Virus record (IMG/VR): IMGVR_UViG_3300027142_000071 | Span: 1 to 20,344 of that record | Strand: one strand, 5' to 3' | DNA: 20,344 nt | Source: a virus | Shown: positions 14,515 to 20,344 of the stretch, piece after piece | Position numbering within the stretch: the first letter of the stretch is position 1 | How the letters are laid out: each line of letters begins with the position of its first letter | Made by a program: the position numbers and the translations under genes | The notes under the pieces: generated by a model | What the model was told of the DNA's origin: nothing | Seen by the model: the letters and a program-made list of their open reading frames with translations, nothing else | Database searches by the model: none

Positions 14515-14545
14515 CTGTGGGGGTGCAATGCCCCCACAGTTTCAT
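14515..14545 (+). terminator. Hairpin terminator after HTH gene
   Basis: A perfect 9-bp GC-rich stem CTGTGGGGG (14515-14523) with CCCCCACAG (14531-14539), loop TGCAATG. The tail TTTCATTT is interrupted, so termination may be less complete than at 2516. It separates the HTH unit from promoter P5. Confidence 0.8.
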
Positions 14546-14567
14546 TTGGTTTTCTGAAATGCTGAGT

Positions 14568-14596
14568 TTGTTTTTTAAATTCTTTGCATATATAAT
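14568..14596 (+). promoter_or_regulatory. Sigma70-like promoter P5 (modification operon)
   Basis: -35 TTGTTT at 14568-14573, 17-bp spacer, perfect -10 TATAAT at 14591-14596; predicted +1 about 14603. The leader then contains AGGAG for the oxygenase gene. Confidence 0.74.
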
Positions 14597-14617
14597 GTCA
14601 TGAGAGGAGAAAATATC

Positions 14618-15910
14618 ATGACCAAAATTATTGTGGCAAAAACAAAATATGATTGTGAGCATCTGCTTGGACAATTTCTTGATGAATCACATTATGATGT
14701 TTTAATCGACGAAGACACAGATTGCTATCTTCATAATGAAGATGAAAGCAGCATTGCATTTAAGTTTCGTAAAAACTTCTTCTCCAAGGAAGAACAAGAG
14801 GCTGCTTATACTGGCTTGCGTGAAGCAGCCACACCAACTCAGAATCGTGGTCTTGCTGCAGGACCAAAGGGTGAGAAGTGCGGTGGTCGTGAGTGGGTGA
14901 CAGAATTTCAGATGCAAGTGTTTGATCTCTTCCAGAAGGAAGCAGAAAATACTGCAATCAAAATTAATGTTAAAGAAGAAATTGATAGACTTCGCGAACT
15001 TTATCAAAATAAAGAATCAACACGCGGTCTTGTTTGGTTGTCTGCTCTTGTTAAACAAGATGACTTTAGTTTTGAAAACTGGTTAGAGAATGTCAGCAAT
15101 CTTTCTGTCACAGAGCGAAAGAAAGAAGCACACAAAGTCGAAAACAAATATATTTCTGACACCACATATGCCAATCAGGTGAATTCTGGTATTGCTGGAT
15201 GGTTTGATCGTTATCCTCGAATTCCATACGGTCGAGCAACTGCATACACACAACATTCGTTCGACAAATTTAAAATGTCATTTCCATTTCTGCAAACACT
15301 TGATCGTGGTTTCGCTGAGTTGCTTCCAACTCGTCATGCCGCTCAACGCGAAGCAGCAGATAAAATTGATTCAGCATTTCTGGTTCCACAAACTGTATTT
15401 ACTACAATCACAGTGAACAAGACTTTCAGAACAGCAGCACATCGTGATGCTGGCGACTTTACAAATGGTTTGAGTAATCTTCTGGTTCTATCAAATAATG
15501 GTAATTATTCAGGTGGATATTTGATTCTTCCAGAAGTTCGTGTTGCTGTGAATGTACGTCCAGGTGACTTGTTGTTGGTTAATAATCATGAGTACATTCA
15601 CGGCAATACACCCATTGTAGTTAATGATGAAGTTGCAGAACGCATCAGTCTTGTCTGTTACTTGCGTGAGAAGATGCTAGAACTTGGAAGTAAAGAATAT
15701 GAAGATCATCGATTTAATTATGTTGAGTCACGTCGAAAGAACCCAGAACACCCACTTCAACGACGTCTTTGGAATGGTATTTCCGAAGGAATGTGGGACG
15801 AACAAGAATGGTATGACTATCTGGAGAGAATTGGTGGAAGGGCGATGGTTGAAAAGTATCATCCAAAAGCATACGAAAAGATCTCAACTCTAGAAGATTT
15901 GTTCGCTTAA
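14618..15910 (+). CDS. TET/JBP-like 2-oxoglutarate/Fe(II) dioxygenase
   Basis: A 430-residue protein whose C-terminal third is a double-stranded beta-helix dioxygenase of TET/JBP type. It has VNKTFRTAAHRDAGDF with iron ligands H275 and D277, GGYLILPEVRVAVNVRPGDLL, likely distal ligand H328 in YIHGN, and R342 in ERISLVCY for 2-oxoglutarate. TET enzymes hydroxylate 5-methylcytosine and JBPs hydroxylate thymine in DNA; phage members do likewise where tested. Residues 1-245 are a long N-terminal region of unknown role, perhaps DNA binding. ATG 14618 is chosen because AGGAG (14605-14609) sits 8 nt upstream. ATG 14600 is in frame but lies only 3 nt after the -10 box, before the likely transcript start. 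First gene of the operon. Its base substrate (T or 5mC) cannot be read here, and no methyltransferase is visible. Confidence 0.86.
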   Translation: MTKIIVAKTKYDCEHLLGQFLDESHYDVLIDEDTDCYLHNEDESSIAFKFRKNFFSKEEQEAAYTGLREAATPTQNRGLAAGPKGEKCGGREWVTEFQMQVFDLFQKEAENTAIKINVKEEIDRLRELYQNKESTRGLVWLSALVKQDDFSFENWLENVSNLSVTERKKEAHKVENKYISDTTYANQVNSGIAGWFDRYPRIPYGRATAYTQHSFDKFKMSFPFLQTLDRGFAELLPTRHAAQREAADKIDSAFLVPQTVFTTITVNKTFRTAAHRDAGDFTNGLSNLLVLSNNGNYSGGYLILPEVRVAVNVRPGDLLLVNNHEYIHGNTPIVVNDEVAERISLVCYLREKMLELGSKEYEDHRFNYVESRRKNPEHPLQRRLWNGISEGMWDEQEWYDYLERIGGRAMVEKYHPKAYEKISTLEDLFA

Positions 15911-15911
15911 T

Positions 15912-16595
15912 ATGTGTGCAGTGATTGGTGCTTACATCGAGAATCCAAGTTCTCTTGATTTGATCATGCTTGAGAATGTTTTCCGCGAGTCGAGTATTCG
16001 CGGATTGCACGCAACTGGTGTGTCGTGGGTCAAGGGTGGTCAAATTGATAGTCGCATTGACGCTGTTCCAGCAACCAAGTTTCTAGATTCATTTGATTTG
16101 CAATCATGCGTCAATGAAGACGGCAATCTATATCTAATTGGTCATTGTCGTTATTCAACCTCTGATCTTGCTTACAATCAGCCACTGTGGAATGAAAATG
16201 TTTCTATTGTTCACAATGGCGTTGTGAGTCAAGAGATGCCAGAGAACTGGGAACGACTTTATGGATACAAATGCAAAACTCGTAATGATTCTGAATTAAT
16301 TGTTCATACACTCCAAGCAAATAAATCTCCACTTGAAGAGTTTTCTAATTCCTCAATGGCTGTAATTGAACTGTATAAAGAAAAGAAGTTACGTTTCTAT
16401 CGCAACGGAAAGCGTCCAATTTACTTTACTTCTTTGCGCAATGGCGTTATAATTACTTCTACGAAAGATATTGCAAAGCGTTCTGATTTGTTTGAATCCC
16501 ATGAGATTCCAATGAATCAATACATCACAGTTGCAAAGGGTATCTTTCATATGAAAACCATCTTGATTGATAACGCAAAGGATCTTCAACAGTGA
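15912..16595 (+). CDS. Class II glutamine amidotransferase domain protein
   Basis: A 227-residue N-terminal-nucleophile amidotransferase. Cys2 becomes the catalytic N-terminal Cys after Met removal (MCAVIGAY). Other hallmarks are RGLHATG (30-36), GHCRYST (77-83), VHNGVVS (100-106), and a RNDSEL block (124-129) that matches the glutamine-binding Asp region. It would release ammonia from glutamine in the cytoplasm. GlmS, PurF and AsnB carry this domain fused to a synthase domain, but here it is alone, so the acceptor enzyme must be another protein. Its place between the oxygenase and the acetyltransferase suggests ammonia for a modified nucleotide or an amino-group donor; that is inference. It starts 1 bp after the oxygenase stop, and its TGA overlaps the next GTG. 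Confidence 0.9.
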   Translation: MCAVIGAYIENPSSLDLIMLENVFRESSIRGLHATGVSWVKGGQIDSRIDAVPATKFLDSFDLQSCVNEDGNLYLIGHCRYSTSDLAYNQPLWNENVSIVHNGVVSQEMPENWERLYGYKCKTRNDSELIVHTLQANKSPLEEFSNSSMAVIELYKEKKLRFYRNGKRPIYFTSLRNGVIITSTKDIAKRSDLFESHEIPMNQYITVAKGIFHMKTILIDNAKDLQQ

Positions 16596-17227
16596 AGTTT
16601 GCGACTAAAGAACAAGTAGAAGATTTGATAAGAAATTCGCCAGAAGGAAAGAACACGAAGTTTCTTTCTGCATCCCACAGCCTCTGGTTTCGATTTAAGA
16701 ACTACGATAAATCTCCGCCAATGATTCTTGAGGACAATGGTAAGATTGTCTCGCTTATTTTCGCAACATTCAATCGAGATAGGTACACTAACCTCTATGA
16801 GATCGTAACGGCGGAAGGATGCGAGGGTAAAGGATACGCATCGCAGATCTGGGATCAATATGTAGATTACGCTGTCAATATGCAGAACATGAAACGGCTT
16901 AAAATCTCTTGCACTCCAAGTTCTGTTACATGGCATATGAAAAATGGTCTTGTATTTTGGGCAGTTGATCCTACTGGATCATTACGCTCTGATCAACCTC
17001 TGTTCAAGAATCGTGAAGAGCAATTGATCTTTCGGAAACTCGCAGTAGACGATCCCTCAATTGCGCTGCCGACTGATTCGAAAGTGTTACTACAACTGCA
17101 AAATGAATCTCTGGAATCCCATAAGTTCGGATCGAAAAAGAAAGCCACGACTGAAGATGCAATTAATAAAGTTGGCAAATACTGGCTGCGTGATGCGTTA
17201 TTTCATCAAGTTGATTTGTTTGCATGA
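16592..17227 (+). CDS. GNAT-family N-acetyltransferase
   Basis: 211 residues with a GNAT core. Strand beta-4 YEIVTAEG leads into the acetyl-CoA pyrophosphate loop CEGKGYAS (77-84), followed by the helix IWDQYVDYAV, the strand KRLKISCTPSS, and a terminal WHMKNGLVFW block. A tail of about 70 residues after the core (from 145) is basic in its middle (HKFGSKKKATTED). GTG 16592 overlaps the amidotransferase stop (GTGA). Acceptors of GNAT enzymes are amines. In phage hypermodification clusters they are thought to acylate the amine installed on the base, and that is the best guess here. A protein target, or capsid or host modification, is not excluded. Confidence 0.86.
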   Translation: MKFATKEQVEDLIRNSPEGKNTKFLSASHSLWFRFKNYDKSPPMILEDNGKIVSLIFATFNRDRYTNLYEIVTAEGCEGKGYASQIWDQYVDYAVNMQNMKRLKISCTPSSVTWHMKNGLVFWAVDPTGSLRSDQPLFKNREEQLIFRKLAVDDPSIALPTDSKVLLQLQNESLESHKFGSKKKATTEDAINKVGKYWLRDALFHQVDLFA

Positions 17228-18231
17228 ATTTAGAAAGACGTGAACAATTTATAAGATGGTATGCATGGTCCATGAAATATGGCGATTGCGATCCAGCCGT
17301 ATGGTGCACAAACTATCTACACCAGCGATACGAACACAATGACGAAGAACGTCTGTGGTTTGCATGGCTTTATGGTAACACATATCAACTACCAACTGCA
17401 TGGGTTCTAAAAAATGAATTCCCTGACTATGAACTCGCCACTGTGGATCGCATCACTTGGTGGAATTCAACAAACTATAAACGACTCAGATACCAAACAG
17501 ATACAAAGTGGAACAAAGGTCACTTGCCAGCCATGTTCGAATCTTATCAAAAATTTATTGGCAAAAAAACTCAACGTGAAGTGCTGGAGAATTATTATGG
17601 AGACAACGAACAACGGACTTTCGACAACCTTTGGAATAATCTTAAAAACTCTCTTCACAAATTTGGTCGCTATTCCACTTGGTTTTATATGCAGCATCTC
17701 GCTCATACTGCTGGCATTAACTGCATACCTACTTCTCTCATGCTTTCTGATTATTCTGGCTCTCGCTCACATCGTAATGGCTTGCATCTTGCCCTCGGCG
17801 AAGATGACAAGTACGATACAAGACTTACTGCTGCAGAATGCGATGACCTTGAAAGTAAAGCGAAAGACATTCTCGAAGAAACAAGAGGAAGATTCCCTAG
17901 TTTAAAAAATCAAATTGATTTCTTCACGATGGAAACTTGCCTTTGTTCGTTCAAGAAAATCTTTCGTGAACACCATGGACGTTATCTTGGATATTATCTC
18001 GATCGTCAGTCTGAAGAAATCATGCAAGCAGAACAAGATGGTTGGGCTGGCATTGAATGGAACGTCTTATGGCAAGCACGCAATGAGACACTAGATGAAA
18101 GACTTGCTCCTAGAAGTAAAATCAACAAAGAAAAGTTTACTTTCTTTTTGAGAACAGGTAGAATAGAAAAACTAGATTGGATGTTTGATGATGAGGAAGT
18201 CCCGAAACAAGGACTGGAGGCTATATGGTGA
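17224..18231 (+). CDS. Amino acid:DNA transferase-like protein (hypermodification)
   Basis: A 335-residue protein that I match from memory to the amino acid:DNA transferase / alpha-glutamyl-putrescinyl thymine pyrophosphorylase group of phage hypermodification enzymes. These replace the phosphate on phosphorylated 5-hydroxymethyl-dU in DNA with an amino acid or amine. Conserved-looking blocks are YGDCDPA (19-25), TYQLPTAWVLKNEFPD (53-68), NYKRLRYQTDTKWNKGHLP (84-102), KFGRYSTWFY (146-155), and DYSGSRSHRNGL (176-187). It is wholly soluble and rich in Trp and Tyr. The family call is supported by the next gene, a DNA-kinase-like protein that would make its substrate. ATG 17224 overlaps the GNAT stop (ATGA). 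Exact subfamily and catalytic residues are uncertain; an HMM search would settle this. Confidence 0.76.
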   Translation: MNLERREQFIRWYAWSMKYGDCDPAVWCTNYLHQRYEHNDEERLWFAWLYGNTYQLPTAWVLKNEFPDYELATVDRITWWNSTNYKRLRYQTDTKWNKGHLPAMFESYQKFIGKKTQREVLENYYGDNEQRTFDNLWNNLKNSLHKFGRYSTWFYMQHLAHTAGINCIPTSLMLSDYSGSRSHRNGLHLALGEDDKYDTRLTAAECDDLESKAKDILEETRGRFPSLKNQIDFFTMETCLCSFKKIFREHHGRYLGYYLDRQSEEIMQAEQDGWAGIEWNVLWQARNETLDERLAPRSKINKEKFTFFLRTGRIEKLDWMFDDEEVPKQGLEAIW

Positions 18232-18794
18232 GAGTGATTGCGATGGGTGGTGAGCCAGCAACTGGCAAGACTACTCTGATGTTCAAGTTGATTTCGATGG
18301 CTGATGATTGGAAGATCTGTAAGCCACAGAAACTTCTTGATGCCATGTATTCAGAAAAATTAAATCTGTATATTCTTGGCAAATATGCAAATGATGGTAA
18401 TGTGTTTCAGGGAACAGATCGTTTGTCAATGGCTGTACAACCAGACGCTGAGAAGTTCTTCATGGAATTAGATTATGAAAATGCAAATGTGAACGTGATC
18501 TTCGAAGGCGATCGTTTGTTTAACGCTAAACTTTTAGATAAACTTTCGGAATCGTTTCCGAATGATTTTAAAGTTCTTGTTCTAACTGCGTCACATGATA
18601 CCAAAGAACAGCGTCATGTGGATCGCAAGGATGATCAAGACGATAAATTTAAGAATTCTCGTGCGACAAAAATCTCGAATATAATGGGTTCGTTGACACT
18701 CATGGACTATATAGAGACAATGGTCAACGAAAATCTCGATGATCAGTCTAAGATTATTGATGTTATTAGAAAATTTTACAACTGGAGTGAATAA
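18225..18794 (+). CDS. P-loop kinase, 5-hmdU DNA kinase-like
   Basis: A 189-residue P-loop kinase with Walker A GEPATGKT (9-16), a Walker B-like VIFEGD (91-96), and a distinctive ILGKYANDGNVFQGTDRLSM segment (50-69). I associate that segment with kinases that phosphorylate 5-hydroxymethyl-deoxyuridine already in DNA, the activation step before amino-acid transfer. It overlaps the upstream transferase gene by 7 nt, in keeping with a two-step pair. GGAGG at 18216-18220 lies 4 nt from ATG 18225 and 7 nt from GTG 18228, so the GTG (one residue shorter) may be the real start. A free-nucleotide kinase is the main alternative; gp1 at 19628 already fills that role. Confidence 0.8.
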   Translation: MVRVIAMGGEPATGKTTLMFKLISMADDWKICKPQKLLDAMYSEKLNLYILGKYANDGNVFQGTDRLSMAVQPDAEKFFMELDYENANVNVIFEGDRLFNAKLLDKLSESFPNDFKVLVLTASHDTKEQRHVDRKDDQDDKFKNSRATKISNIMGSLTLMDYIETMVNENLDDQSKIIDVIRKFYNWSE

Positions 18795-18796
18795 TT

Positions 18797-19612
18797 ATGC
18801 AGTTAGAAGTATCTGTTGAACAGTTGCGCAAAAATAAACTATTTGTTGCAACACCCATGTATGGCGGTTCTGCCCATGGCATGTATGTTAAATCCTGTCT
18901 TGACCTCCAATCCGTTTGTTCACAATATGGTATTGAAGTTCGATTCTCATTCATCTTTAATGAGTCTCTGATCACTCGCGCTCGTAACTATCTTGTTGAC
19001 GAATTCTTGCGCGCAGAAGGATTCACTCATTTGCTCTTTATCGATGCTGACATTCACTTTGATCCGCGAGATGTCGTCGCACTTCTTGCTTTGGATAAAG
19101 AAGTTGTTGGTGGTCCATATCCAAAGAAATCGATCAAGTGGGGAGCAATCAAGGAAGGCGTGAAGAAGCACCCAAACATTGAACCAAGTGATATGGAGAA
19201 ATTGGCTGGAGATTTTGTCTTCAATCCAGTTCCTGGCACCGAGAAGTTCTCTGTTGCTGAACCAATTGAAGTCCTTGAAATCGGTACTGGCTTCATGATG
19301 GTCAAGCGTGAAGTGTTTGATAAGTTTAAAGAACAATATCCACAACTTCGTTATCGTCCAGATCATGTCGGTCAGGCAAACTTCGATGGCTCGCGTTATA
19401 TCCATGCTTACTTTGATACAGTCATTGATAGCGTTGTGAATGGCGGCAAGGGTTCCGATCGTTACTTGTCTGAAGACTACATGTTCTGCCAGTGGTGGCG
19501 TAACATGGGCGGCAGCATCTGGTTGTGCCCATGGATGAAGACGCATCACATTGGAACCTATGCATTCACTGGTGATATGCCAGCCGTTGCAAACTTTGTT
19601 GGCTCTCTCTGA
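18797..19612 (+). CDS. GT-A fold glycosyltransferase
   Basis: A 271-residue glycosyltransferase. The N terminus KLFVATPMYGG begins a Rossmann-like GT-A domain. Residues around FNESLITRARNYLVDEFL and LLFIDADIHFDP contain the metal- and sugar-nucleotide-binding DxD (D83, D85). VVGGPYPKK (103-111), EIGTGFMMVKREVF, and a late SEDYMFCQWW (225-234) with H250/H251 in KTHHIGTYAF complete the usual acceptor-side motifs. There is no signal peptide or membrane helix, so it acts in the cytoplasm. Its place between the DNA-kinase-like gene and gp1 makes glycosylation of a hydroxymethylated base a reasonable hypothesis. It is unlike T4 alpha- or beta-glucosyltransferase in sequence, and related phage glycosyltransferases may act elsewhere. 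Start ATG lies 2 bp after the preceding stop. Confidence 0.88.
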   Translation: MQLEVSVEQLRKNKLFVATPMYGGSAHGMYVKSCLDLQSVCSQYGIEVRFSFIFNESLITRARNYLVDEFLRAEGFTHLLFIDADIHFDPRDVVALLALDKEVVGGPYPKKSIKWGAIKEGVKKHPNIEPSDMEKLAGDFVFNPVPGTEKFSVAEPIEVLEIGTGFMMVKREVFDKFKEQYPQLRYRPDHVGQANFDGSRYIHAYFDTVIDSVVNGGKGSDRYLSEDYMFCQWWRNMGGSIWLCPWMKTHHIGTYAFTGDMPAVANFVGSL

Positions 19613-19627
19613 TAAAGAGATTTTGTT

Positions 19628-20296
19628 ATGATTGTAGGTTTGATTGGCTTTATTGGAGCAGGTAAAGGCACAGTTGCAGATCTCTTGGTCGATCGTCATG
19701 ATTTCGAAAAAGAGAGTTTTGCAAATAGCGTCAAAGACGCCTGTGCCACAATCTTTGGTTGGAATCGCTCCATGCTTGAGGGTGACACTTTAGAATCCAG
19801 AGCATGGCGCGAACAACCAGATGTATGGTGGTCAGAAAAACTCGGTCGTGAGTTCTCACCAAGATTAGCACTCCAGCTAATGGGCACAGAGGCAGGTCGT
19901 GATGTATTTCACCCTGACCTCTGGGTTCATACAACAATGCGTCGATGTGAGAATAATCCTTGGCACAATCACGTGATTGCTGATGTTCGTTTTCCAAACG
20001 AGATTAATGCAATCATAAAGTCTGGTGGTAAGATTGTTCGTGTTCGTCGTGGTGAAGATCCAGAATGGTTTGCACTTGCTCGCGAGTGCAATATCTATAA
20101 CAAACAAGAAATAATGCGCAATGCATATCCAGAAGTTCATTATTCAGAATGGGCTTGGGTTGGTTCACATTATGATATTGTGATGGATAATAATTGTTCG
20201 TTAGATGAGTTGACCGTTAGGGTTGACAAGTTGGTTGATTCGTTATATAATAATCGTGTTGAAGCAAATGAGGTCGTTAATTATGAAACTTTCTGA
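19628..20296 (+). CDS. 1: Deoxynucleoside monophosphate kinase (gp1-like)
   Basis: A 222-residue P-loop kinase similar to T4 gp1, which phosphorylates dGMP, dTMP and 5-hydroxymethyl-dCMP for phage DNA synthesis. Walker A is GFIGAGKGT (7-15). SFANSVKDACATIFGW matches the gp1 region after the first helix, LMGTEAGRDVFHPDLWV matches T4 LMQALGTDLIVNNFDRMYWV, and IADVRFPNEI is the DxR-containing segment. A short purine-rich AAAGAGA (19614-19620) serves as RBS, though TCTCT just upstream could pair with AGAGA. Its end overlaps gp45 by 14 nt. In T4, gene 1 lies far from gene 45; here it joins the modification genes to the replisome genes. Confidence 0.88.
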   Translation: MIVGLIGFIGAGKGTVADLLVDRHDFEKESFANSVKDACATIFGWNRSMLEGDTLESRAWREQPDVWWSEKLGREFSPRLALQLMGTEAGRDVFHPDLWVHTTMRRCENNPWHNHVIADVRFPNEINAIIKSGGKIVRVRRGEDPEWFALARECNIYNKQEIMRNAYPEVHYSEWAWVGSHYDIVMDNNCSLDELTVRVDKLVDSLYNNRVEANEVVNYETF

Positions 20297-20344
20297 TAAT
20301 ACTGTGAACATCTTGAAAAATTTTTCAAGTATCAACTCTGGAAT
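20283..20344 (+). CDS. 45: Sliding clamp gp45 (3'-partial)
   Basis: The first 20 codons of the DNA polymerase processivity clamp. MKLSDNTVNILKNFSSINSG matches the T4 gp45 start MKLSKDTTALLKNFATINSG. GAGG at 20270-20273 is 9 nt upstream, and the ATG lies inside the end of the dNMP kinase gene. The remainder is outside the window. In T4-like phages the clamp also activates gp55-dependent late transcription. Confidence 0.92.
   Translation, partial: MKLSDNTVNILKNFSSINSG

Noticed and set aside
14600-14617. ATG at 14600 as the oxygenase start
   Set aside because: It is only 3 nt after the -10 box and therefore probably not transcribed. AGGAG is positioned for the ATG at 14618.
19606-19620. TCTCT/AGAGA hairpin as a terminator before gp1
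   Set aside because: The stem is only 5 bp and the trailing T run short. It may at most mask the RBS of the dNMP kinase gene.
18947-19699. Minus-strand open frame of 250 codons over the glycosyltransferase
   Set aside because: The opposite strand carries a clear GT-A protein with DxD. The antisense product has no recognisable domain.

Overview
The window is a contiguous, entirely plus-strand segment of a T4-like myovirus genome. The assignment rests on an ordered run of T4 core proteins recognised from sequence: scaffold gp22, major capsid gp23, a gp19-family tail tube protein, UvsY, UvsW, late sigma factor gp55, recombination nuclease gp47/gp46, dNMP kinase gp1 and the first 20 codons of sliding clamp gp45. 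Genes are tightly packed, with 1-, 4-, 7-, 14- and 23-nt overlaps. The order 22-23-(tail)-uvsY-uvsW-x-55-47-46-...-45 resembles aquatic T4-like phages of cyanobacteria and SAR11 more than T4 itself. I see no photosynthesis gene, tRNA, integrase, transposase or CRISPR array, and the host cannot be named. No gene-free stretch exceeds 300 bases.

Layout. (1) 1-3126, virion genes: gp22 (5' end outside the window), gp23, then a strong terminator followed at once by a perfect T4-type late promoter (TATAAATA), then the tail tube gene. (2) 3127-9590, recombination, replication and late transcription: promoter P1, uvsY, uvsW, an unknown gene, gp55, gp47, gp46 and peptide deformylase. (3) 9591-13612, an accessory pair: a large protein with an N-terminal HExxH site, a long acidic stretch and a C-terminal VWA/MIDAS domain, and a MoxR/CobS-type AAA+ ATPase. 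Each has its own promoter, and the two promoters lie in copies of one duplicated 70-bp intergenic segment. A 62-residue protein follows. (4) 13615-14545: a conserved unknown protein, then a small winged-helix-like gene whose leader can fold as a hairpin or pseudoknot. (5) 14568-20296, a probable DNA-base hypermodification operon: TET/JBP-like dioxygenase, stand-alone class II glutamine amidotransferase, GNAT acetyltransferase, amino acid:DNA transferase-like protein, P-loop kinase of the 5-hydroxymethyl-dU DNA kinase type, GT-A glycosyltransferase and gp1 dNMP kinase. gp45 follows.

How the parts work together. gp55 would direct RNA polymerase to the TATAAATA promoter for virion genes, with gp45 as the sliding-clamp activator. 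UvsY, UvsW, gp46 and gp47 serve recombination-dependent replication. The downstream operon most plausibly makes and elaborates a hydroxymethylated pyrimidine in phage DNA; its final product cannot be read from sequence. Five sigma70-like sites share TTGTTT-like -35 boxes and exactly 17-bp spacers, and three of them place an in-frame ATG at about +1, suggesting leaderless messages.
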